Origin: Clostridium brassicae
GTDB lineage: Bacteria; Bacillota; Clostridia; Clostridiales; Clostridiaceae
Assembly (NCBI RefSeq): GCF_026738875.1
Contig: NZ_JAPQFJ010000012.1
Span: forward strand, 56,309 to 120,308
Direction of reading: 5' to 3'
Length of the DNA: 64,000 nucleotides
The stretch's first letter is position 1; every line of letters starts with the position of its first letter. Under the pieces are notes generated by a model. That model ran no database searches. It was given only the letters and a program-made list of their open reading frames with translations, and was not told where the DNA came from. Shown piece after piece: positions 17,311 through 28,096 of this stretch. The position numbers and the translations under genes were made by a program.

Positions 17311-17589
17311 TTATATTATATTGAAAATACTATCTAATCTTGTTAATTTGAACACTCTCATAACATCTGGATTAATATTTTTAAGTATTAATTCCCCGTT
17401 TAGTTCCTTACATTTTTTATATGCAGAAACTAAGACTCCAAGGCCTGTACTATCCACAAAAAAACATTCTGAAAAATCTAGAACAAAATGTTTTTTCCCT
17501 TCTTGAATTGAAAAATATATTTTTTCTCTAAAATCTCCTGCTTCTTCTACTGCAAAATGTTTAGGTATATTTATACACATTTCTTCCAT
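17311..17589 (-). CDS. STAS-domain anti-sigma factor antagonist
   Basis: 92 residues, a single STAS domain like SpoIIAA/RsbV. The phosphorylatable serine is S47 in FVDSTGLGVL. Unphosphorylated, such proteins bind an RsbW-type kinase and free its partner. A kinase (19833-20213) and a PP2C phosphatase (20437-22299) lie upstream on the same strand, interrupted by a chemoreceptor. The ribosome site is GAGGGG. Confidence 0.85.
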   Translation of the reverse strand: MEEMCINIPKHFAVEEAGDFREKIYFSIQEGKKHFVLDFSECFFVDSTGLGVLVSAYKKCKELNGELILKNINPDVMRVFKLTRLDSIFNII

Positions 17590-17790
17590 GATTTCTCATC
17601 CCCTCAAAATATAATACATTTTTATATTAGAAAATTTAATATTCAATATAAATTTAAATATTTTATTCAATTATATAATTTGTCTTAATACTAAAAAAAT
17701 TCTCTATTTTAAAGATCGATTTCCTTAATGTAATGGTTTAAATAAATGTTTTTAAAATAAGCATACTTAAAGATATATTCTTTATATTTT

Positions 17791-19782
17791 TTAAGAAACC
17801 TTAAACTTTTCTACAAGTTTTCCTAAACCGAAAGCCATAGCGTTAGATTCCTCCGCAATTGATGCTAAAGTTTCTGTTGCTTTACCTTGTTCCTCAGCAG
17901 CTACTGCAACTTGATTACTATTGGAAGCTGTAGTTTCTGATATAGTTGCAACAGAATCTATAAGTTCTATTATTTGTTCAGAACTTGCAACTTCATCTCT
18001 AGTTATTTCTACTATTTTATTTATATCCTTAGATATCTTATCTACAGCGTCTATAATTTTCAAGAAAGTTTCATCAGTTTCATTTACAACCTGTACTCCC
18101 TTTTCCACTACTTTTTTACTACTCTCCATAGAATTTACTGCTTTACTTATTTCATTAACCATTTCTTTGATTAAGGTTCCGATTTCTGCGGCTCCCTTAC
18201 CTGACTCTTCTGATAATTTTCTAACTTCATCTGCAACAACAGCAAAACCTTTTCCATGCTCTCCTGCCCTTGCTGCTTCTATAGCTGCATTTAAAGCTAA
18301 AAGATTCGTTTGCTCTGTTATTGCATTTATAGTTTCAGTTATCCCTTCTACCTTCTTTGATAATTCTTCTACAATTTTAAGTATATCAGCTGTTTTTGAT
18401 GTAGATAAAGTTATATCCTCCATAGATTTTACTGTTAAATTAACCTTATTTCTTCCTACATCCGCTGCACTTTTAGCATTTTCAGAGTTAGATTCACTTC
18501 CTAAAGCTTTATTCTGAGCAAGCTGTACCAAACTAGATAGTTGCACTAATACTTCTGAAGTTTCTACTATAATTTTATTTTGTTTGCTAGCATCCATAGA
18601 CACTTCCTCTATACTAGCTGTAATTTCTTCAGTAGATGAACTTATTTCTTCACTTGAAGCTGCTATTTCTTCAGAAGCTTTCATCAACTCCTCAGAACCC
18701 TTTATTATGCTGTTCACAATTTCATTTTGATTCTCTATCATACTGTTAAAAGAAACACCTAGTTCCTCTATTTCATCTCCTGTCTTAATTTCAGCTTTAA
18801 CGGTTAAATCGCCTTCTCCCGCTTCTTTCATTAATTTTTCTAATTGAATTATAGGATTAATTATATTTCTCTTAGCTAATAAATAAGCTATAATAGAAGC
18901 TATAATTAAAAATAAAGTTGCAAGAATAATAGTCAAAGTTCTTATTTGCAATGCTGGAGCCATATACTCATTGTAATTAGCAGTTATCCCCAATATCATT
19001 CCGTCTGCTTTTTCAAAGTGACCAAATTTCTTAGTTCCGTCATAATTGTAACTACCACTTATTTCTTTTGAAGAACCTAATTTATTAAAAATTTCTCCTA
19101 TTTCCCCGGACGTTTGGATACTGTCCTTAAGAATCTTATCTTTATTAGGATGATATAAGAATTTACCATATTGGTCTAATATGTACATATATCCCCCTTC
19201 TCCAACTTTTATATTCTTTACATATTCAGAAATATCAGCAAAATCTATGCTTCCTACTAATGCACCAACAATTTTATGATTTAACTTCATAGGTACAGCA
19301 ATTGATATTACTGGCTTGCCCGTTTTCATATTAAGAACAACTCCACCATTAGTAATTTTACCTTGGAGTGCCTCTTTTACATAGTTTCTACTACTTAAAT
19401 CTACATTTTCATTTACATTCTCATTACTTAATATAATTCTACAATTTAAATCTACCAAATATAAATTCAATATATTTTTATTTTGTTTCCCTACAGATTT
19501 TAAAAACTCATGTGCTTCTTGTTTTAAAGCTAAATTATTAGCACTTAAACATCCTTCAGCTAATTTAGGATTTACACTAATAATCTTAATAAAATCCCTG
19601 GCTGAATAAGTTTTTTCATTTATGACATCAGCTGTTTTTGAAGATACTTCTTTTAAATTATCTTCTGTAACTTTTTGAATAGAATTTGAAGTTTTTAAAT
19701 AGGAGATTCCACCTAATAAAATTAAAGGGATAGATATAAGGGTAAATAATAATACTATAATTTTAGTTTTTAAGCTCTTCAT
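17791..19782 (-). CDS. Methyl-accepting chemotaxis protein with dCache sensor
   Basis: 663-residue transmembrane receptor. TM1 is at about 7-27; the extracellular double-Cache domain is at about 30-280 ([33 protein letters not shown]). TM2 is at about 284-304; HAMP at about 305-360; the cytoplasmic signalling coiled coil runs to the end with the conserved hairpin tip ([19 protein letters not shown]). It signals to CheA/CheW. No C-terminal methyltransferase-binding pentapeptide is seen. AAAGGAGG lies 11 nt before the ATG. It is placed between the kinase and STAS genes of a partner-switching set. Confidence 0.93.
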   Translation of the reverse strand: MKSLKTKIIVLLFTLISIPLILLGGISYLKTSNSIQKVTEDNLKEVSSKTADVINEKTYSARDFIKIISVNPKLAEGCLSANNLALKQEAHEFLKSVGKQNKNILNLYLVDLNCRIILSNENVNENVDLSSRNYVKEALQGKITNGGVVLNMKTGKPVISIAVPMKLNHKIVGALVGSIDFADISEYVKNIKVGEGGYMYILDQYGKFLYHPNKDKILKDSIQTSGEIGEIFNKLGSSKEISGSYNYDGTKKFGHFEKADGMILGITANYNEYMAPALQIRTLTIILATLFLIIASIIAYLLAKRNIINPIIQLEKLMKEAGEGDLTVKAEIKTGDEIEELGVSFNSMIENQNEIVNSIIKGSEELMKASEEIAASSEEISSSTEEITASIEEVSMDASKQNKIIVETSEVLVQLSSLVQLAQNKALGSESNSENAKSAADVGRNKVNLTVKSMEDITLSTSKTADILKIVEELSKKVEGITETINAITEQTNLLALNAAIEAARAGEHGKGFAVVADEVRKLSEESGKGAAEIGTLIKEMVNEISKAVNSMESSKKVVEKGVQVVNETDETFLKIIDAVDKISKDINKIVEITRDEVASSEQIIELIDSVATISETTASNSNQVAVAAEEQGKATETLASIAEESNAMAFGLGKLVEKFKVS

Positions 19783-19832
19783 ATCTTGTTTATGCCTCCT
19801 TTATCGCAAGTTTATTTGTTTAAAATACCTAC

Positions 19833-20213
19833 TTAATCATTTTGTATTTTTTTCCATATGGTTAGTGTACTATTCTCAAATTCTACTTTATCAGCTAAAG
19901 AGTTTATTATAAAAAGACCTCTTCCTGTTGCTTCTAAAATACTCTCTTCTGAAATAGTATCTGGTATTTCTATAAAGTCTTGATTTTGTCCACTATCTTC
20001 AACTTGTATTTTAAGACACTTGTCTAAATAAATATATTTTAAGCATATTGGTTTTGAAGAATCACCTCCATTCCCATGTTTAAAAGCATTAGTCAAAGCT
20101 TCAGTAAGGATTAACTTTATGTCAAATTCCTCTTTCCATAAATCCAATTCTTCAATTAGACTAGTTATAGCTTCTGTATATTCTTTTAATCCATATAAAA
20201 CTACTTCTCTCAT
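19833..20213 (-). CDS. RsbW/SpoIIAB-like serine kinase or anti-sigma factor
   Basis: 126 residues, a GHKL ATPase fold: N box EALTNAFKHGN, G1 box VEDSG and G2 box GRGLFII. Such proteins phosphorylate a STAS antagonist and hold a target, classically a sigma factor. The start at 20213 follows AAGGGG by 6 nt; two upstream ATGs lie in or before that site. No sigma factor gene lies nearby, so the target may be elsewhere or not a sigma factor. Confidence 0.85.
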   Translation of the reverse strand: MREVVLYGLKEYTEAITSLIEELDLWKEEFDIKLILTEALTNAFKHGNGGDSSKPICLKYIYLDKCLKIQVEDSGQNQDFIEIPDTISEESILEATGRGLFIINSLADKVEFENSTLTIWKKIQND

Positions 20214-20436
20214 CCTCATCCCCTTCATTCCTATTATTTATCCATGTCTGAAACACTAATAATTCCACAAATGTAGACTATTAGTTAAGTGGCACTACCA
20301 CTTTGGATAGTATTTTTTAAGCTTCAGATAAAATAAAAACTCCATCTAAAATGACTAATCTTATTTATTTAAAATAAATGTAGCCTATTAAACATTTATT
20401 TAAACCCTATTTATTCCTAATTAAATTGCCTTAAAT

Positions 20437-22299
20437 CTATTCAATTTCTATTGAAATTAATGTACTGTCATCTTTAGGTACTTTAAAATCATCTAGATAT
20501 CCATCTAAAACCTCTCTAAATTCTTTTAAATTAGAAGTAGAAATAAGCTTGTCTACAGCATCTAAGTTCATAAAAACAGGATCCATTCCATCAGTAAATA
20601 AAAATATTTTATCTCCTTTTGAAAACTTTAACGTTTTTTCATCAAACATATTTTCTTCAAACATTCCTAAAAAAGGTCCTTTCACAATTAATTCTCTTAT
20701 TTTTTTACTTTCTTTATTTAAATATGCAAAATTACTTATTCCTCCACCTACTATCTTCATTTCCATATTTTTAAAATCCAAACTAAAACATGAAGCTGCT
20801 ACATAGTTGTCACCTAAGTAATTTGTGACCTTTTTATTTAAATAATCCATTATCTTACTAGGATCTTCTAAATTCATTGCTGCTTCATTAAAAAGAACTT
20901 TAAATGCTGAAACATTGAGAGCAGCTGAAAATCCTTTACCACTAACATCAAACAATATACCTACAACAAATTCTTTATTTATTTGCTGAAAATCAAAAAA
21001 ATCGCCACTTACGGTTTTTGCAGGTATATATATATAATCTACAGACATTTTGTCCTCTAACGGAAACTTTTTCATCAAAGAATCTTTTTGTATATCTGCA
21101 GCTCTATTCAAATCTCTTTTCATTTTTGTAATATCTCTTACCACTGACAAAATTGCGTTTTCTCCTTTATATGTTATACAAGAAGATATTACCTCTACAT
21201 AAGTAGTTTCATTTTCTTCATTGATAAATTTATAATCAAAAGAGATTTTAGATATTTTCCTGTTTAACATATTTTTTATGTTTCTCTTTATTCTGCATAA
21301 TTCATCTTGTAAAATAATATCGTCAATATGCTTATCTATTATTTCACTTAAGTCTTTTCCTAATATATTAGCAATTTTCGAATTGGCAAAAACTATTTTA
21401 GTCCCTTTTGTTATAGCTATTCCATCTAAAGATAACTCAACTATTTTCTTATATTTTTCTTCGCTCTCTTTTAAATTCATTTGAAGAATTTTTTCTTCTG
21501 TAATATCTCTTAACTGCTCTATTACAAAAATAACTTCCCCGTTATCATCTAATACAGGATTATATATACAATCTATATATTTATTCATTTTACTTACAAA
21601 TCTTTCATACCTTATAAGCTTTTTTTCTCTTATAACATCTGATAATCTGCAATTTGCGCACACATTATCTTCTTGAAAAACTTCATAACACTTTATTCCT
21701 TTTAACTCATTCTCACATTTTCCAAAAAAATCATACCCTGCTTTGTTATACATCAAAACAGTTCTATCTCTTTTATAAACTCCAATTATATCTGGAATAC
21801 CATATAAAACACCTTCCAAAAGTTTGGAATATTCTAAAAATTTATTTCTGCTATTTTTTACCTCATTTTGCAAATTAATTTCTTCAGTAATATCTCTTGA
21901 AAAAAAATAAACATATTTATAATTTTCAATCTCTAAAGGACCTGATACATTTCTTATAAATTTAACCTCACCCTTTGAATTTTTCTTTTTTAAAACAGAT
22001 GGATAGCAATGGATTTTTTTGGATTTTTTTAATATGTTCATTAGTATATATTCCGGTTCTTCATAAAAATACTTTATACTTAAATTATCCATATCCCCCA
22101 AATTAATCCCATAAAAATTTCTTGCCCCTTTATTTGCCATTAATATAAAGCCATCTTTAGGATCAACAATAAACATATACACATTTTCTGTAGATAATAA
22201 ATTTGTATATTGTCTGTTTAAATTAAATAGATTATATATCTTTTTTAAATCAACTTTTTTATTAGACGTATTACAGATTTGTTTATCTGTATGTGACAT
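20437..22299 (-). CDS. PAS-domain PP2C-type serine phosphatase (RsbU/SpoIIE-like)
   Basis: About 620 residues, no membrane segment. Three PAS-type sensor domains (about 35-150, 160-265 and 280-390), the second with a CANCRL cysteine motif that could bind metal or haem. A PP2C/SpoIIE phosphatase domain follows (about 400-620: GDFFDF, FDVSGKG, FTDGMD). It should dephosphorylate a STAS antagonist in response to a cytoplasmic signal. ATG at 22299 has AGAGGTG 6 nt upstream and is preferred over the ATG 42 nt earlier. Confidence 0.85.
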   Translation of the reverse strand: MSHTDKQICNTSNKKVDLKKIYNLFNLNRQYTNLLSTENVYMFIVDPKDGFILMANKGARNFYGINLGDMDNLSIKYFYEEPEYILMNILKKSKKIHCYPSVLKKKNSKGEVKFIRNVSGPLEIENYKYVYFFSRDITEEINLQNEVKNSRNKFLEYSKLLEGVLYGIPDIIGVYKRDRTVLMYNKAGYDFFGKCENELKGIKCYEVFQEDNVCANCRLSDVIREKKLIRYERFVSKMNKYIDCIYNPVLDDNGEVIFVIEQLRDITEEKILQMNLKESEEKYKKIVELSLDGIAITKGTKIVFANSKIANILGKDLSEIIDKHIDDIILQDELCRIKRNIKNMLNRKISKISFDYKFINEENETTYVEVISSCITYKGENAILSVVRDITKMKRDLNRAADIQKDSLMKKFPLEDKMSVDYIYIPAKTVSGDFFDFQQINKEFVVGILFDVSGKGFSAALNVSAFKVLFNEAAMNLEDPSKIMDYLNKKVTNYLGDNYVAASCFSLDFKNMEMKIVGGGISNFAYLNKESKKIRELIVKGPFLGMFEENMFDEKTLKFSKGDKIFLFTDGMDPVFMNLDAVDKLISTSNLKEFREVLDGYLDDFKVPKDDSTLISIEIE

Positions 22300-22444
22300 A
22301 AAAAACACCTCTTTGACAAAATTCTCCTTTAATAATACCATTTTTTTCTTTATTATAGAATATATTATTAAAAAATAAACTATTTTTTAATAAATCGTTA
22401 AGTTATTAAATATGTAGCATAACTTAAAAATACAACACGCAAAA

Positions 22445-22477
22445 AAACTACCAAGTTCTTTTGAAATCTGGTAGTTT
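22445..22477 (-). terminator. Orphan intrinsic terminator pointing leftward
   Basis: 9-bp arms (22445-22453 and 22469-22477). On the minus strand it is followed by seven Ts. The nearest feature to its right is the plus-strand S-layer fragment, so no minus-strand transcript in the present layout needs it until the SulP gene 3.5 kb away. Confidence 0.6.
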
Positions 22478-22773
22478 ATATGTAAAAAATATAACAAATT
22501 TCCTATAAATGTTTATTTTTTATTCATAAGTCAATAATTAATATATATATTTTTCTAAAAATAAAATATTTTGGGTTTACTTTATTATAAAAATATTTTT
22601 TCTTGTAAACAATATTTTTATAATATTAAATATTCAATATGTTTTTGCAAAACATTATAAATTACATTAATTTAATAATATTTATTTTACACTTGTAATT
22701 TTTTGTAACACTCTTTTGGACAAGCTATATAGCCATTTCTTCGTTACCTTTTAATGGGATATTTTTTGGAAAT
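22478..22773. other. Very AT-rich region before the silent S-layer copy
   Basis: No promoter, ribosome site or start codon feeding the following open frame is visible. The frame is open from about 22702 but has no ATG, GTG or TTG before the S-layer homology begins. Confidence 0.55.
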
Positions 22774-25629
22774 ATAAGTGCTATTAACAGTGCACAAATT
22801 AGAGTAACATTCAGTAACAAATTAACAGGTGATGTTAAAGATAACGTAACAGATTTAAGTAACTATACTTTAAACAACAGTAAAGGTAACGAAATTGAAG
22901 ACGTTTTTGCAGCAGTTAATGTAGACGAAGGTTCAAATGAAGCTATATTAACAGTTGACCATTCAAAAGTTGGTACTGAAGAAGACGATTATCAAAACCA
23001 AGCTAGTTATGAATTAGTTTTAGATAAAGATATTACAGGCGAAGAAGTAAAGAAAGAATTCACTGTATCTGATTTTGAAATTCCAGAAGTTAAATCAGCA
23101 GAAATTGCTGGTATAAGAACAATAAAAGTAAAATTAAGTGAACCAGTAGTTGCTAAAAGTGGTTCTGACTTAAAAGATGCATTTGAAGTTAACGATGGAA
23201 ATTACTCAATCGATAAAGTAGTTTCTATAAACAATGGAACAGAATTAAACATCGTTCTTTACAGTGATTTAAAAGATGGAGAAAAAGTAATAGTTGATGC
23301 TAAACCAGAAGCAGAAGACTTTGCTGGATATTCATTAAAGAAGAGTACTCATGAAGTAAATGTAAATATTAACTCAGAAGCTTTAGCTATAGTTGGATAT
23401 AAAGATGCTAAAGATAGCGAAATAACTTTAATATTCAATAAAGATGTTGAAGCTAACGAAACTCCAATAGATAAAACTAAATTCTACCACACTTCAAGCA
23501 AAAATACAGCTGAAAGCGTTACAATAGACGGAAATGAAGTTACTATAAAATTCTCATCAGACAATTTACTACCAGAAACTGCATATATATACGTAGATGC
23601 TGATGCATTAGAAGATTTATGGGACAAAACTAATGATGATTTAAATGTAAAAGCTACTATAACTAAAGACCTAGTTAGACCAGAAGTTAAAGAAGTTAAA
23701 CAAGACGATGATTCTAACAGAAAAATCATTATAAACTTCTCAGAAGATATGGATGAAACATCAGCTGAAGACAAAGATAACTATACTGTTACAGACAAAG
23801 ATGGAAATAACGTACGTATATCTAGTGCTGACTTAACAGATAAAGACGAAGTTACATTAACTTTATCAAAAGATTTAGAAGATGGAGATTCATATAAAGT
23901 AGCTATTGAAGATGTTGAAGATAAAGCTGGAAACAAAGTTGCTGATGTTAGCAAAACGTTCCAAGCTAAAGAAACTAATTCAGTTTCAGATGTAAAAGCA
24001 ACATACTACGATGCAGGTAGCAGCAGCCAAAAATTAATCATTGATTTTGATAGAAAAATGCTAGCTGATGGAAGCAGATACGCTATTAATAACCTTGAAA
24101 ACTACGATTTAACAGATGGGACAACTACTATCAACTTATCTGACTATGATGATGTTGACATAAAAGTAGTAGAAGATGCTCACAAAGTAGAAATCAAACT
24201 TCCAGGAAGTGATGCAGCAACTAATGATGATAGATTTGATTTTTCAAATGGAACTTTTAATTTAACAATAAACAAAGTAAAAGATACTAATGAAAATATA
24301 AGTGATATCTTAACAAAAACAATTGTAGCAAATGCTAATAATATAGGATTAGATTCAGACAACGATAAACCAATGGCGGTAGATCAAGAAACTATAAAAC
24401 TAGTATTTGATGAAGAACTTACTTTTGATAAAAACGATATCCAAATAAAATATGGTACTTTTGCAGGAGATGTTTTCACACCAGATAGTGCTGACGCTAT
24501 TATAACACCAGCTTCTACAAATATTACTAGAGAAAATGGAAAAACAATAGTAACTTATACTTTAAAAGAAGAAGATCAATTATCATATAATGGACAATAT
24601 AAAGGACATGATGTTGCAGTTACAACAAAAGCAACTGTTGAATCTAAGAACACTTATGGAGACACTATAACTCCAAATCAAACATGGAAACTTAAAGATG
24701 AAATAGCTCCTGCATTAGCTAAATTAGAAGAAACAGCTGGTGGAGATCCAACATCAACAGTTAAATATGATGTACCAATGGATGACAGAAGTGACTTTGA
24801 AGATGCAGTAAAAATAGTTGCATTTGATTCAACTACTAAAACAGCAACTATCCAATTAGTATTCCAAGAAAACTTAACTAATGCTAACATCAATGAATAT
24901 ACATTCAAAACTGATGATAGTGATGTAGATGTAGTAAGCGCTACTCTTATAGCTCCTAATACAATCCAAGTAGTAGTTGATACAGATGATAATTCAACTG
25001 ACTATTCTTCAGTAGATGACTTTATAGGATTAGGAATCACAACAGGTTCTAATGAAGTATTCGATACTGCTGCTGATGCTAATAAAGCTGTAGTTAATGC
25101 AGAAGTAGAAATAAAAGATCAAACTGCTATAGATGCAGCACAACAAGCTGTAGCAGATGCACAAAAGGTAGCAGCAGCTAAAACAGCAATAGCAGGTGGA
25201 ACTTATACTAACTTAGAAGTAGCAGATACAAATGATGCAGCACAAAAATTAGCAGCAGTACAAGCTGTAGTTGACGGACTTAAAGGGGATACAACTGCAA
25301 CAGTAACTGCAGATGGAGCAAACTTCTCTGTAGCTATAAGCTTAAATGCAGCTAACGATACAGCAAGTATCACAACAGCAACATTTGTACAAAGTGATGC
25401 TGGTAAAGTAGCAGAAGCTAAAGCAACAATTCAAGGATTAGGTATTGCATGGAATACTGATTTAGCAACAACAATAACTGATGCAACTACAGCAATAGGT
25501 GGAGCTACATTACCAGCTGGTGTAACAGCAACAGCTGCAGAAGGAACAGATGCAAATGCAGGTAAAGTTGTTATTACAATCACAAGTGGTGCTGTAACAG
25601 ATTCAACAATTGTAATTGCTCAACCATAA
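22774..25629 (+). pseudogene. Silent S-layer cassette lacking signal peptide and anchor domain
   Basis: 951 codons without a stop, homologous to SlpA. It begins ISAIN at the point matching SlpA residues 157-161 (VSAIN) and continues through several SbsA/Big_5-type domains, including AGSSSQK and DGSRY. It ends at a region like SlpA about residues 1080-1150 (DANAGKVVITI). It lacks the N-terminal 156 residues (signal peptide and cell-wall domain), a ribosome site and any in-frame start near its beginning, and it also lacks the last 230 or so SlpA residues. Orientation is opposite to slpA. The intact frame suggests either recent origin or use as a recombination donor. Confidence 0.8.
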
Positions 25630-25794
25630 TAAGTATAACAATAATCTAGAAGTATAGTTCAAAGATTATCCTTCTATGAATTAAATAAACGAGCGGACTT
25701 TAAACAAATTTAAGTTGCAAATTAAAACATTTCAAAAAGGCATATAAAAATATCATATAAAACTAATCATATCAATAAATGACATTTAAAAATT

Positions 25795-25826
25795 ATAGGA
25801 GTAACCGACTAGTCGGTTACTCCTAT
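25795..25826. repeat. 32-bp perfect palindrome after the silent cassette
   Basis: Two 16-bp half-sites around a central CTAG, 165 bp past the cassette's stop codon and more GC-rich than its surroundings. As RNA it would be a hairpin without a clear T-run. It could also be a protein site or cruciform. The rest of 25630-25972 shows only a short coding remnant. Confidence 0.7.
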
Positions 25827-25950
25827 GTCTTTTAATAAAAAACCATGTCCAATTAAATTAGAAAATATAAATGAAAATTCAGCAACAGTATATTATGTTA
25901 AAGCTATAAACAAAACAGATAAATATAAAGCTCTTATGCAGTGGAAGTAG
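25825..25950 (+). pseudogene. 41-residue coding remnant
   Basis: Open frame starting at an ATG inside the palindrome, without a ribosome site, reading ENSATVYYVKAINKTDKYKA in its middle. It may be the worn tail of a surface-protein gene; the similarity to the slpA second exon (AYYIAVKLNDGLDYNNY) is weak. Confidence 0.25.
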
Positions 25951-25972
25951 AAAAAAGATGGTAAATAGCTTC

Positions 25973-27637
25973 TTAAGCAACGCCTCCATCAGTTTTTAAA
26001 CTAAGTAAATAATTAGTTCTATCTATAGCCGTTTCAATACTATTGCAGAAATTTTTCTTGCCAAGTTTCTTTGTGTAACCGTACTTCTCTAGCACTTTAA
26101 ACATAGGGTTTTTAAGCTTTAATATAATAAGTTCAGTATTTTGATTTTTACATATCTCATATAAATTCTCAAGCTCATGATACCCTGTTGCATCTATAGT
26201 TGAAACTTTACTCATCTTTAAAATAAGAACATTATGCTTTTCCTTCAATCCCTTAGTTACACCTACAAATTTACTTGCTGCTGCAAAAAAGAAAGGGCCT
26301 TTAATTTCATAAAAAGATATTTCATCAGGTTTTTCTATCTTATTTATAAGCTGCATATAGTCCTCATCATCTTCCTCATTAACAAGACATTTTACTTCAG
26401 CGTAATCTGCCATTCTCTTCATAAATAAAAATGAAGCTACAACCACACCAATTCCTATAGCAACAACCAAATCCAATAAAACAGTTAGGAAAAATGATAT
26501 TAAAAATACTACAGCATCACTCTTTGGTGCTCTTTTAAGCCTTTTAAATACCTTCCAATCTCCCATATTGTACGATACAACGATAAGTATAGCTGCTAGC
26601 GAGGTCATAGGTACTAGCTTTACGCAAGGCATAAATAACATCATTATAAGCAATAAAAATACAGCATGAAAAATACCTGTTATAGGAGTTCTTCCTCCAT
26701 TTTTTACGTTAGCAGCTGTTCTTGCTATAGCTCCAGTAACAGGAATCCCTCCAAACAGCCCAGAGAATAAATTAGCTAATCCTTCAGCAACAAGCTCCAT
26801 ATTAGAACGATGATTTCCGCCAATCATTCCATCTGCCACTACTGCTGACAGGAGAGACTCTATAGCTGCTAGTATAGCAATAGTAATAGCAGGAAGCATT
26901 AATTCATTTATCATAGACATATTAATATTATGAACTGCTATTGTTGGAAGCTTTGATGATATATTTCCAAATCGGCTTCCTATAGTTTCTATGTTTAATT
27001 TAAAGAATATAGTAATCAAGGTTGTTACAATTAAAGCTATAAGTGTTCCTGGAACTTTTTTATTAATTTTAGGCCATAATAATATAATTGCAATAGATAA
27101 AATTCCTATAAATGTAGCTTGCAAATTTATTGTATTTGCATGGCTTATATAAGAAGCCCACTTAGGAATAAATTGAGCTGTAACAGTTTGTATACTTAAT
27201 CCAAACAAGTCTTTAATTTGAGTTGAAAATATACACACAGCAATACCACTAGTAAATCCTGTAGTAATAGGGTAGGGTATATACTTTATTGCATGACCAA
27301 ACTTAAATATTCCCATAATAATTAAAAATACACCTGCCATCATAGTAGCAACTGTAAGACCTGTTATCCCATATTTTTGTACAATACCATAAACTATTAT
27401 TATAAAGGCCCCTGTTGGACCACCAATTTGAACTCTACTTCCACCGAAAAAAGATACTATAAACCCACCTATGATTGCTGTATACAATCCTTTTTCAGGT
27501 GACACTCCTGATGCTATTGCAAGTGCAATAGAAAGTGGTAATGCTATTACAGCTACAATAAACCCAGCTATAATTTCTTTTATAAATTGTTCTTTTGTAT
27601 ATCCTTTCATACAAGTAAATAACTTAGGTACTAGCAA
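25973..27637 (-). CDS. SulP-family anion transporter with STAS domain
   Basis: 554-residue membrane protein: about 10-14 helices in residues 20-405, with the family blocks SGVSPEKGLYTAIIGG, GGPTGAF and GGIPVTGAIARTAANV. A cytoplasmic STAS domain covers about 440-545 (ILKMSKVSTIDATGYHELE). It is related to sulfate and bicarbonate permeases; the actual anion is unknown. The start is TTG with AGAGGAG upstream. Single gene, with a 459-bp region to its right. Confidence 0.9.
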   Translation of the reverse strand: MLVPKLFTCMKGYTKEQFIKEIIAGFIVAVIALPLSIALAIASGVSPEKGLYTAIIGGFIVSFFGGSRVQIGGPTGAFIIIVYGIVQKYGITGLTVATMMAGVFLIIMGIFKFGHAIKYIPYPITTGFTSGIAVCIFSTQIKDLFGLSIQTVTAQFIPKWASYISHANTINLQATFIGILSIAIILLWPKINKKVPGTLIALIVTTLITIFFKLNIETIGSRFGNISSKLPTIAVHNINMSMINELMLPAITIAILAAIESLLSAVVADGMIGGNHRSNMELVAEGLANLFSGLFGGIPVTGAIARTAANVKNGGRTPITGIFHAVFLLLIMMLFMPCVKLVPMTSLAAILIVVSYNMGDWKVFKRLKRAPKSDAVVFLISFFLTVLLDLVVAIGIGVVVASFLFMKRMADYAEVKCLVNEEDDEDYMQLINKIEKPDEISFYEIKGPFFFAAASKFVGVTKGLKEKHNVLILKMSKVSTIDATGYHELENLYEICKNQNTELIILKLKNPMFKVLEKYGYTKKLGKKNFCNSIETAIDRTNYLLSLKTDGGVA

Positions 27638-27923
27638 CTATTTCATCTCCTCTTTTATTATGTTATAAAATGTTTTCTTAAGTAAAAACAATTCCTTTAA
27701 TTGAGACAACCTTATTGATTATATTCCTATTCTAAGTTTATTACAAGGACATTTAACATTTTAAGAAGTAGTTTTTAACCGTTTATAAGTTAAATTCTAT
27801 TAGTTATCCTTATTACATTGGATTTCTTAAGCTAAAAATAAAAATAATTAAATAAAACACTAAAACTTCTCATAAAAACTACGAGAATTAATATAAGATT
27901 GCTCTTTGATCTTTCCCAATGAG

Positions 27924-27959
27924 AAACCTATCAGATTCTTAGTTGAGTCTGATAGGTTT
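27924..27959 (+). terminator. Terminator-like hairpin with no obvious plus-strand gene upstream
   Basis: 12-bp perfect arms (27924-27935 and 27948-27959) followed by a short T-rich tail. It lies between the divergent SulP and cheV genes, so it could be an attenuator in a long cheV leader. Nothing else is seen in 27638-28096. Confidence 0.45.
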
Positions 27960-28096
27960 TGCTTAATTATAAACTTAAATAAACCATGCCTTGTTTAAAC
28001 TGTAGATTTAATCTAAAATTAAGATAAAGTAATGTTTTTTTTATTCGAAATATTCAATAATAATGTTTTGCATTAGACATGCGAAAGGAGATAATT

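Noticed and set aside
23749-25629. Expressed 626-residue protein starting at ATG 23749
   Set aside because: The S-layer homology and open frame extend about 975 bp further upstream, and no ribosome site or signal peptide exists at this ATG.
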